A stretch of 64,000 bases of DNA from Russula earlei (Eukaryota > Basidiomycota > Agaricomycetes > Russulales > Russulaceae). The notes under the pieces are model-generated. The model saw nothing but the letters and a program-made list of their open reading frames with translations. It was not told where the DNA came from and searched no databases. Both the position numbers and the translations under genes were made by a program. Positions 20,778-29,717 of the stretch are shown here, piece by piece. Positions within the stretch are counted from its first letter, which is position 1; every line of letters begins with the position of its first letter. The stretch covers positions 1 through 64,000 of the forward strand of contig JAGFNK010000134.1 in the NCBI GenBank assembly GCA_025769875.1, read 5' to 3'.

Positions 20778-21210
20778 GTTTCATCTATCCGTACGAAGAG
20801 CAGTACTTACAGATTTAGTATGGAACCATATCACACGCTCAGCCTACATAAATACCCCCACCCCTTCCGAGTGGTCAGCCTGGCACCACGAACACGCTAC
20901 CTCTACTTACAACACCCCCATGTCGTCCCCCGCCTCTAACTCGTCCCCCCTACCTATCCTTACTCCTTCCCCACTATCAAACAAGAACCCCTCTCGCCTG
21001 AAAGTTATTCAACATATCATCGACCAACGAACCTTTCATCGTCCCAGACGAAACCAAAGTCCAAGACCTTGCCGCTACTCTCAACCCACTCGCCATCCGA
21101 GAAGGCACACCTTCGCCAACCCCGACCCAAACAGACCCCACTCACCCCGGCCCCCCTTGGTTTATTTACGAACCTTACACGCATGTTCCACCTTTCTACA
21201 TCTACGTTAA
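20617..21210 (+). CDS. Gypsy-1 extra 3' frame, first part (ORF3a)
   Basis: The +1 frame relative to pol is open from about 20617 to a TAA ending at 21210, with an ATG at 20755 inside the end of pol. Its early residues (IFNLAAREQLFSGI and following) look like folded protein rather than chance translation. The second half becomes Pro/Ser-rich. It continues in yet another frame as ORF3b, so either two mutations broke one long protein or two overlapping frames exist. The function is unknown. Confidence 0.45.
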   Translation, partial: HVTPLLIPLTTPAIPDRGYTIFNLAAREQLFSGILSPGDFRGFQLLMTDPRFSEFHLSVRRAVLTDLVWNHITRSAYINTPTPSEWSAWHHEHATSTYNTPMSSPASNSSPLPILTPSPLSNKNPSRLKVIQHIIDQRTFHRPRRNQSPRPCRYSQPTRHPRRHTFANPDPNRPHSPRPPLVYLRTLHACSTFLHLR

Positions 21211-22174
21211 CGGGCGAAAGCGCCTACTACCATACTTACGCGTCGCCTTATATAACGACGAACCCATGCTTTTAGGAACTATGGGTCGAGGAGAACCCAC
21301 TTACGGAGAAAAGCTCGTCGCCCGGCCCGTTACCTCTGCCCCTCATCCCTCTGTCACTGCCTCTGACCTCCGCCTCCTCATTGAGGACCACCCCTTCCAC
21401 TTCGATGCTGCTCAAGCACTTGAAAACCTCCATGACCCTGGTGCTCTTGCCGACGTCTACCGTCTCCGTGTCAGCTCTTTTAAACTGAAAGTCTTGGAGG
21501 GCAAACGCGCCTCTATTCAAGGGGCTCTTAGTGTCCTTCAAGGGCAGCTTGCTGACCGACTCCATGAAATCCAGTCCCACACTAAAGAAACCGCCACCAT
21601 CCGCAGTCGCCTTCGGGCCAACAACACTTCCGTCCGAGTTCGCCATCAGCTCGATAACTTGATGACGGATGGGGGGCTCACCCGCGATGTTGGGCCATAT
21701 TACTCACTAGCAGGGAGTTACGACAAAATTGAGGACTCGAAGGAACCGTCCGTTTCCCCTTCACCGTCCATTCATCCTCCCCTCTCCCTGACCCCTCCCC
21801 TCGAATACCTCCCTCCCCGTGTTGTCGACCAGTCCCAAAACGATGCTCCCATGGGGTCACCATCCCACTTCCCTCAAATGTTCTCTGATGATGCCAGTAC
21901 CCCCAACACCCCTCTCACCCCCGCGCGAATGACTAAAGCACAGCGTCATCAACTTCAGAAGCGACAACACGTCTGCAAACACTGCAATACCAGGGGGCAT
22001 TGGAACAAGGACTGCAACAGACCTCACACTAATTGTAGCGGACAGGTGGATTGCATCCTCAGGAGGACCCATCGGAGCTACAGGGGTTTCTGCCCCAGGG
22101 CAATGGGGCCCCAGAGCATGTGGCCAGAAGTCGAGGGCGATGAACTCCGTGAGTCGGGCCCTGAGACCAATTAG
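21003..22174 (+). CDS. Gypsy-1 extra 3' ORF with coiled coil and second CCHC knuckle (ORF3b)
   Basis: The frame opens just after a TGA at about 21000 and its first ATG is at 21266; it ends with TAG at 22172-22174. From the ATG it encodes 302 residues. There is a helical, coiled-coil-like region (about residues 55-125), a Pro/Ser linker, and at about 21973-22014 a C-X2-C-X4-H-X4-C zinc knuckle (CKHCNTRGHWNKDC). A gag-type knuckle after the chromodomain, in the place where retroviruses carry env, is unusual for Ty3/Gypsy. Gypsy-2 also carries a long frame in this position. No membrane segment or signal peptide is visible, so an env role is unlikely; RNA binding is inferred. Confidence 0.65.
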
Positions 22175-22185
22175 TTCGGAGAACT

Positions 22186-22204
22186 AAGCATGAGGGGGGC
22201 ATGA
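22186..22204 (+). other. Gypsy-1 polypurine tract
   Basis: A purine-rich run containing GAGGGGGG lies immediately before the 3' LTR and is the expected plus-strand primer. Confidence 0.7.
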
Positions 22205-22796
22205 TGTTATATTTTACCCCCTTGTTGGTTAGCTCATAATCCCTCCCCATTATTATTCCTCTTGCTATCTCTGTTCCCGTGGTTACCGTTTCATCCCTTG
22301 ATAGTGATCCCTTATTGTGTTTCACTTATTGTGTTTCATCTATTGTTGAGCTACTTTTGCTGTTGGTCTACCTTTACTTATTGTTCTGCTTATGGTACTG
22401 TACAGCCTCGCTACATACAGTATTTAAGCGCCTGTAGAAGCTGGGGAATGCCCCAAGCTTAGCTTTGTCCCATTTCCTGTCGCATCCCTTTACTCTGTAC
22501 TGTCTCTCAATCACAACTTGTGTTGTGCTGGCTTATACTCTGCTTAACTTGAGCTCGTCACAAGGAACCTTCGTGTTCCTCTTCCTCCTCTGCTTCTCCA
22601 TCATCGTCCTCCTCTTCTGTGAAACCAGAAGATCAACTCTGTCTGCGGATTAGGTCATCCTTGACTTAGTCTTGAGACGCTAAACCTTTGATCCGGTCTC
22701 CTTGAGCCGGCCCCACTGCACCCTTGAACCAAGTCACAGGGACCTGGCCCCCACTGAACCTTGAGCTAACGCTCTTACAGCCACGACGCTGTAACA
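22205..22796 (+). repeat. Gypsy-1 3' LTR
   Basis: 592 bp, differing from the 5' LTR at six positions by eye, all C/T or A/G. Several of these restore or lose CpG. Confidence 0.95.
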
Positions 22797-24393
22797 TACT
22801 GGCTGTGAGAGGTGGTCACAGAAGGAGAGGGCCAGGGTGTACTAGATAGGGCAGTCACAAAGGAGTACCCTCAGTAATAGAGTGCCACAAATCAAATGGA
22901 CAGTCTGAAGACTGTCCACTACTTTATTGAGCACTTATATACTACAAGGGAACTGCTAAATAGGGAACAAGTCATAACCTTGTTATCAAGCACAATAGAT
23001 GGATGAGTAAGAAGTCAGGGTATGCTTAGTGAGCATGCTCAGTCATGCTCAGTAAGCTGCTGAGTAAGGAGGCCCATAATGATGAGTAAGGGCCTTTAGA
23101 GTCCATGTGTTCACTGCTTAGTGCATGTGCAAAGCATCTGATTCATTTACTGTTAGTTAGTTTAGGGCCGGTCATTTGGGGACTTGGGGTATTTGTCAGT
23201 GGAGTAGTGTTGCCCATAAGGCCCCCTATATAGTTCTATTAGGGTCTTTAGAGTCGACCCTAATACTTCTACTCAGGTCTTTAGTGTTGCCTTATAGTTT
23301 GTTCTAAGGTTGTTAGAGTTAGTCTAATAATGTGTTATAGGGCCTATAGTATCTGCATTAGTGTTTATTGTAGAGCACTTTGGGTCATCCTAAAGGGTCT
23401 TTAGGAAGCCTATAATACTGTTTTATATTGCTAGAAGGGTTGCCACTAAGTAGGGCTTGCTGTATGTCAATTGTGCCTAGAATCAATTGCGCAACAATGC
23501 ATGTGCAATATTGTGGACACCTCTCCTCACCCCTTTTGCTGGTGTGAACAGGGTGGCATCATAGAGGCTGGGTTTCCTCTAATAAGGAAGGGTCTTTCAA
23601 GGGCCCCCTCTGGGAAATGGTTCATGACACTGACCAACTAATGGGTACAGTCACACAATGTCATGGGCATGTTTGTTACTCTGCCAAGCCAAGATGTGTG
23701 TGCAATGCAAGCCATAGAAACTCTGATGCGGCATTGGTTGGCAGGTATGACCAATTGCTATTTTTTGATCTCACCACAAAGGCTTTAGCTGACCCAACTC
23801 TCCCCCACACTGACATTTCCAAAAAAAGAAAGTAGAACAAATATCAACCAAATATTATGATAAATCAATGTCATGTGATATATAGACAAGGTTTTTGAGA
23901 CAATGTGCCATGTTGAAACCATCAAACTGGCCAAGTCAGGCAGGGCCAACAATGACAAAAGGCCACAGACCAAGAAAGCACATTACATGTGTCAAAAGGG
24001 AGAAAACCCATGCAGATTCACAGGCCCACAAAGGGCCATTATCACCTGCTCCTGTTGTCCCTGCAGTTCCCATGCCTCCAACCACATCTATTGTTTTCTC
24101 ACCCTCAAGTGTCTCCACTCCACCAGTCGCCATTGCCATTGCCCCACCTGCCATCATTGACTTAATCACTCCCACTGCTGCCATCTCTGCTTCACCCACT
24201 CCTGCCATCATGTCTATGCCCACAGCCACCACCTCACCTGCACCCTCAGTAGTATCACCAGCTGCTGCCACTGCCTCCACATTTCCCCTCTCTGTTCCAG
24301 TCCCACCCTCCACCACTTCAACTTCAGATTCCTAAGGCCTGTCAACCATCATATCCTTGGCATTGTCAGCCACTGCCTCTATGTCTCCCATTG

Positions 24394-24689
24394 TGTCACC
24401 GGAGCTCGTCATGTTGGACAAATCTAATGTCAACAGTGCACAAAGAAGTGAGAAATGCCAGCAAAGCTTGGAGCTGGCACCCTGACATGGCACCAAAATA
24501 ATCCCACGTTCGTGTATATAACATGTAGCTTGCACGCCATGTAGACCCCAAGTCAAATCTCCTGTCTCTTAGTCTCGTAGCCTCTCAATCGTAGTCTCAT
24601 TTCTGCTCACACGTGTTGGGAACACTTACTCATACATTGAACACTATTCAAATCTCTCATTATCGTCGCTACCCCAAGTGACAGTGACA
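24394..24689 (+). repeat. Gypsy-2 5' LTR
   Basis: TATATAA at 24515-24521. The 11-mer AAGTCAAATCT at 24550-24560, about 35 bp downstream, is complementary to the primer site. Confidence 0.92.
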
Positions 24690-24691
24690 TT

Positions 24692-24702
24692 AGATTTGAC
24701 TT
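24692..24702 (+). other. Gypsy-2 self-priming primer-binding site
   Basis: AGATTTGACTT, two bases after the LTR, is the exact reverse complement of LTR positions 24550-24560. Same arrangement as in Gypsy-1 and Gypsy-3. Confidence 0.8.
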
Positions 24703-25354
24703 CTTTCTGCTCGAATCCAAAGAAGCTGGAGCGAGCGCTTGCAGAAGTTGCAATCGGTGACGACGATCTAAGTGACACGAGCAGTGACATCTCTGTGCCA
24801 CCACCTGCTATTGACAACGCACCAACAAATCCATACATATTCTGGATCGCAGAAGGCAATAAAGGCTATACATTTGTCGAACACCACATCTATTGCCCTT
24901 CAGGAAGGAAGGTGATCAACAGGGACACTGTACCCATCTACTATCTCAAAAACCACTGTTATGAGCTCTTGTTCACTGAAGACCAGTGACTACTCACAGG
25001 AAAAAGAAGAAAGGACATAGAATGCCTAGAGTCTGGATGAACCAAAGAACCCAGTGACACAGAAGAGTCGACCAATGATGTTGAAGAAGACACCACCACT
25101 AACCAGCAGATCCGCCATGCGCCCATACTACCACTCAATACACCGCCACCATATTCACCCCATGCGCTCCCTCACATTGATCTTACTACTCAGACAACCC
25201 TTTCCCTCACCACATCTACACCAGGTTTATCAATGGCAGCTGCACCAGCACAAGTAATCCAAGTCGCAGTGCCCGCCGCTGCAGCCACACCACAACCAGC
25301 CGCACCACCACTCACAGATCCAGCACGGATATTACTCACACTACAAAACACACT

Positions 25355-25435
25355 TAGATGAGGAGGACTAGGAGGACCTGGGGGTCCAGGAGGCCCTGGA
25401 GGCCCAGGAGGGCCTGGAGGTCCTGGAGGTCCACC
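25355..25435 (+). repeat. Gly-Gly-Pro codon repeat in Gypsy-2 gag
   Basis: A run of about nine degenerate 9-bp GGN-GGN-CCN units encodes a collagen-like Gly-Gly-Pro tract between the Ala/Pro-rich leader and the capsid core. Third-position variation shows that it is not a recent slippage product. Confidence 0.7.
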
Positions 25436-26962
25436 TGCACCTGCTGCACCACAGCTGCAGAATGTAGTGCCCATCAATCCTGATGTCAAAGTCTCAGGAA
25501 ACCTCCCCACAATGTTTGACAGGGATCAGAGCCACGCTGAGCGGTTCATAGAAGGAATAAAAGCTTACTTCCGAAGCAACCTAGGTGTACCTGGCTTCGA
25601 CTTGCCAATGCAGAAGGTAGCAATTACCCTCACCTGCATTGAAGGACCAGTAGTTGAAGGGTGGGTCCATGACATGGGAGCATGAATCAACAGTTTCAAC
25701 CCTGCCACCGACAATATTCCCACCATATGAGATCAATTCATAGATGAGTTCTAAACCCAGTTTATGGACACACAACGAGCACAAAGAGTGCAAGTGACGA
25801 TCAAAAACCTCAAGATGAAGTGGCCCACCATCGACCAATACATTTCTGACTTCGAACAACTAGCATGCGAGGCAGGATACATCCAAGGAGATGAATCTGT
25901 TACTCGTCTCTTCCTCAAAGGCCTAACCCGATCCATAATCAGTGATGTACTCACTCACCCAATACCACAAAATTACAGAGACACAAAACAAAAGGCCATT
26001 AACGTTACCAAAGCCCAGCAATTAAGAAACGCGCTCATGAATAGTGCACAGAACAGTGGTCCCAGTACATGTGCACCCATAGGGAACTGGTGTACACCAC
26101 CCACATACACTCAGTGACAACCGTTCTTCACTCAATGAACCACAAACAACAACAAACAACCTAGATTCAACTCATCCAATGCACCACAAACCATGGCAAA
26201 CCAACCTGTGCCAATGGACCTAGATCGTGCCCAGATGCCATGACAATCCAGACCAATGAGAGGACGAGGATTTGGGGGCTGAGTAGCCCAGATGAATAAT
26301 ATGAACCAGCCACGCATATGACGAAACAACGCTTGTTTTGAATGCGGCGAAACCAGACACTATGCACACGATTGCCCAAAGTGTCCTAACTCGCAAGCCA
26401 ATCTTATAGACTGGGAAACCACAACAGAAACCACCTATGTCAACACTACCGCATCTGATCCCATTAGCGCAGCATGTGCACAATTATTGCCATTTTCAGC
26501 GCACTTGGCGGAGCTTGAATTCCACCCAAATCGGTGCAGAAAACCCTCTCAAACGTGCGGGGCGAATATCTCCCTCAAAACAGCTTCAATTCACATAAAA
26601 CTTATTGTCCCTGAATCGCCTGAATGAGGGCTAGGCAGCCCCATTGTTTTCATGAGATTTGAGTGAGAATTGGTGGAGCTGGACTCAAGCCACCTCCACA
26701 TGTGTATTAGATGAATTACAACTCAAAATCATGGTCTATATCTATTATTTTTCCCTCATGTTGTACCCATGGGCTGTCTTGAGGCAGCCCCATAGTGTTT
26801 TTGACTCAAGTGTTGTGGTGTGCAATGTTATTTCCAGTACGATTGGAGTCACAGCCAGCCACTCATCACCCCTCTTGCCTCTCGATTCTGACCATCCTTC
26901 TTGTTTTTCACAGACAGAGAGGAGTGGGTTGCAAAGAGGGGTCCTATTCTGAACTCTTTCTA

Positions 26963-27967
26963 CTACAGAGTAGCTAGGGTGTTTTTATATACAGGAGTCA
27001 TCTCCATTGCAGGTGGTGGCAGCAGGCGTGGACAAGGAGCGAAGGCATAGGCGGTGAGCATGAGTTCGTAGATAGAGACGTAGGTGGTGAGGACTCGAGA
27101 AAGAGGATGCGTGGGGCGGCTTGCGCGGGGGTGGGATCTGTCATCTTGCAGCGGCGGTGGCGGAATCGTCTCCACTGCAGGTGTTGGCAGCAGACGTGGG
27201 CGAGAGTGCGCAAACGGATGGGGAGGCGGCATGGGAGGCGGCATGCGGTGTGCTGTTGGCGTTGGCGACTGCTTCTCCTGCAGCGGCTTCTGCTCCTGTT
27301 GTGGCATGTCGTGGCTAAGTTCGTGGCCAAGGCCTTCTTGGTCTTCTGGGGTGGTGCTGGTGGCGAGGGGTTGCGACGGTGCGGCGGTGCTGGTGTCGTG
27401 CGAAACTACTAAAGCGGCGGCTGTGACTGAGAAGACTGAGGCTGAGACTGAGAAGGTGGCGGCGGACTGAGCTGGTGCGACGGTGGAGGCGGACAGGGTG
27501 GAGGCGATGACTGAGGGCAACGCAGGGGCGACGGCGGCTGTGGCTGACAAGGGCGTGGCAGTGGTGGCTTGTGAGACGGTGGTGGAGGCAGCAGCGTGTG
27601 GCGCTAAGACGTCGGTGGCTGAGGCTGAGGCTACGGTGGCAGCTGATGAGACTAAGGCGGCTGGCAAGGCTAAGAGCGTGGTAGCAGCGGTTGACTGATC
27701 TGAAGCTGGGGCGACGGAGACGGCTGGCAAAACTAGGGGCGTGGTGGCGGCGGCTGAGACTGAGAAGGCTGAGGCTGAGGGCAGGGTGGAGACGGCGGCG
27801 GCTGGCAATGCTGGTGCTATGATGGACTGGGCTGAACTGACGAGTATGGGCAAGGCTAAGACGGAGACTGATGCGAAGTCGGCGGCTGGCACAACTGAGG
27901 CTACTGTGGCGACGGACGAGGCGATGGACGAGACGGTGCATAAAGAGTCATGTGGCTTATTCATCAA
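26963..27967 (-). pseudogene. Captured family A coding fragment inside TIR-1 copy A
   Basis: A 334-codon minus-strand frame (no ATG needed for a captured piece) matches the Ala/Ser/Val/Pro-rich protein of copies A1 and A3 in block order. Shared features include VPAADFASV, an SHDTS...TSTT.EDQ.G block and a Pro-rich Arg/Leu tail. At its end it jumps directly to the TATA region of the family A LTR, so the original 3' part of the gene and the LTR start are deleted. Copy B (54251-55255) carries the same deletion. Confidence 0.6.
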
Positions 27968-28076
27968 CTGTCCACCTGTCCACTCCTACTCCAGGACAAC
28001 GACAGGGCGTTCTTCCCTTCCCAGAGCTGCTCACCATACCTTGCTCTACCCCTCCATTTCAACCCCCTAAACCCTC

Positions 28077-29147
28077 ATGGGCTCGAAGCAACGTGCTTCA
28101 AAACGCCGGCCTGCACCGACACATACTACTGGCCAAAGGAAGGCTGCCCAAAAAAAAACTGGTGGAAATGAAAGTGACAGCTCAGGCACTCCCACTCGAC
28201 CGAAGCGATCACAACCATGAGCTCAGGCTTCCAAGACATCCCTTCCTGCTATTGATGAGGATGGGGAGGAAGAGTCCTATGCCTATGTAAATGCAGAAGC
28301 CTGGGAACTCACTACAGCACAAACGCACGGACCACAAGACATGCAAAATTGTCGCAAAGGTGCACGGCCTCGATGTCGACTCACCCACACAGCTATATGG
28401 CTGGCCGTGAATCGCTTACAAGAGCACATATGTCCGTATTCCTTTCATGCCATCTCCTCTTCATCCTCACATCATCATCATCGTCGCCACCAGCATGCCA
28501 CCCTCGCCCCCATCAACCGCCGCATGCCCTCGCCCTCAATGCCCCCACCTTCACCATGCACCGACGAGTCCCAACGCACAGCTGAAGAGCCCCGTACCAT
28601 GCAGCCGTCTTCGTTGCCATCGGATGGTGTTGCTACTGTACATTTCAGTATGCTTTTCTCCCCTTTTTTACTAGACTCTCATTTTGTTAGTCAGAGATCT
28701 GCACACCGCCTGTGCGTCCATTTCCCAGCCTGCCGCCGTCTTCCCTCTCCCTTTCTACTTCCACACCCCCTCGCTCCTCTACCTTGCATCTGCCATCCAA
28801 GTTCTCCAATCGTCCCACCCGCAATCGTGTTTGGCAGCGCCATCAGCACCCAAGCGACCACCCACCAGCACTCTCCCTATCCCCCCTCCAGCCTCTCCTT
28901 TGCATCGTCTCCCCCTCCTCGCGTCGCGACTCAACCACACCCCTCGTCACCACACCTGGCCTCGGCCATCCTTCACAAATCGCCACACACCACTACCACA
29001 GTTGCTGGAGACCACAACTCGATACCTCGTATCGTCCAGCTTCGGTCCCCTTCTCACGTCTAGATTTCATTTCATATGCCTGTCTTTTGTGCTTTTCCTG
29101 TCCCTTAGCCTTAGTTCTAACCTGTATCTGCTACCATGTTGAATAAA
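28077..29147 (+). pseudogene. Captured gene-like fragment with poly(A) signal in TIR-1 copy A
   Basis: An ATG at 28077 starts a 47-codon basic frame (MGSKQRASKRRPAP...), stopped by a TGA that copy B shares. The frame continues beyond it with an acidic EDGEEESYAYVN segment. A neighbouring frame encodes HGLDVDSPTQLYGW (about 28363-28405). The stretch ends with UTR-like sequence and AATAAA at 29142-29147. I infer a host transcript 5' and 3' piece carried by the element. The protein is not recognised. Confidence 0.4.
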
Positions 29148-29717
29148 GTTGCCCTGTTGTTCCCTTATCATCTGTGTGAACCTGAGTGCAGTCAAATGAA
29201 CAAACGCGTTCTCACGTTCCAACTAGGTGCTCCTCCTCTTTGGAGCTTCAGTCTTATGAAGTCATTCTGCATTCTTGGACACACTTCACTGCCCCATGGG
29301 CTCAGGTGTGCACTTCCTGGGGGGGCTCCTTCCCGGCACATGACCGTGCTACTGTCACACGATATGAGGGAAACGACGTTGCACACCACAACGCTTGAGT
29401 CAAAAACACTATGGGGATGCCTCAAGACAGCCCATGGGTACAACATGAGGGAAAAATAATAGATATAGACCATGATTTTGAGTTGTAATTCATCTAATAC
29501 ACATGTGGAGGTGGCTTGAGTCCAGCTCCACCAATTCTCACTCAAATCTCATGAAAACAATGGGGCTGCCTAGCCCTCATTCAGGCAATTCAGGGACAAT
29601 AAGTTTTATGTGAATTGAAGCTGTTTTGAGGGAGATATTCGCCCCGCACGTTTGAGAGGGTTTTCTGCGCCGATTTGGGTGGAATTCAAACTCCACCAAG
29701 TGCACTGAAAACGGCAA

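Larger units (their letters stand above)
15018..22796 (+). mobile_element. Gypsy-1: near-intact chromodomain Ty3/Gypsy element, 7,779 bp
   Basis: Two 592-bp LTRs bound the element and TACTG occurs on both sides (15013-15017 and 22797-22801). The order is leader with self-complementary primer site, gag, protease-RT-RNase H-integrase-chromodomain, extra 3' frames, purine tract, LTR. The LTRs differ at six positions that I could see, all transitions (about 1%), so the insertion is recent. The gag and pol frames are long and uninterrupted. It may still be active, although the extra 3' region changes frame. Confidence 0.97.
14882..23629 (-). mobile_element. S1 LTR, minus strand, containing Gypsy-1
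   Basis: Starts TGTCATGACTCACTG and ends GGTTCATGACA, flanked by CTGAC at 14877-14881 and 23630-23634. Subtracting Gypsy-1 and one TACTG leaves about 964 bp, the same size class as the copy at 41548-42514. No S1 internal region is present. Confidence 0.9.
14638..23838 (+). pseudogene. Unrecognised gene remnant split by S1 and Gypsy-1
   Basis: The host sequence is 14638-14881 joined to 23630-23838 once S1 (14882-23629) and one CTGAC are removed. The left part contains pyrimidine-rich, intron-like or UTR-like DNA. The right part is an open frame of about 70 codons with several Cys/His residues that ends with a KKRK-like basic tail and a TAG at 23833. I do not recognise it. Whether this was a host gene or an older element is open. 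Confidence 0.3.
24690..26484 (+). pseudogene. Gypsy-2 gag remnant
   Basis: The N-terminal part (24690-25230) lacks an ATG but resembles the AUG-less gag extensions of Gypsy-1 and Gypsy-3. The MAA Met is at about 25231. A Gly-Gly-Pro repeat (about 25360-25430) precedes the capsid core (25470-26080, with IDEF and Tyr-x-x-x-Phe-Glu-Gln segments). A CCHC knuckle at about 26335-26380 has its Gly-His changed to Arg-His. In-frame TGA codons occur at 24987, 25038, 25683, 25726, 26116, 26142 and further on, plus one TAA near 25753. The gene is dead. Confidence 0.85.
26487..29717. mobile_element. TIR-1 copy A: 3,231-bp TA-flanked element with 349-bp inverted ends
   Basis: Inverted ends 26487-26835 and 29369-29717 begin TTGCC and end GGCAA, with TA on each side (26485-26486 and 29718-29719). 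Removing the element and one TA restores the Gypsy-2 reading frame. Copy B (53776-57006) has the same length and organisation, and an empty site for copy B exists at 51150-51151. The interior holds a minus-strand family A fragment and a plus-strand gene-like piece with a poly(A) signal. No transposase is seen, so mobilisation in trans is inferred; TA target choice suggests a Tc1/mariner-type enzyme. Confidence 0.92.

Noticed and set aside
21003..22174. Retroviral env-like gene in Gypsy-1
   Set aside because: The position fits env, but there is no signal peptide, membrane segment or cleavage motif; a zinc knuckle points to nucleic-acid binding.
25190..25510. Collagen-like Gly-Pro-Pro frame on the minus strand
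   Set aside because: It is the antisense of the Gly-Gly-Pro repeat in Gypsy-2 gag, whose sense strand has the capsid motifs.
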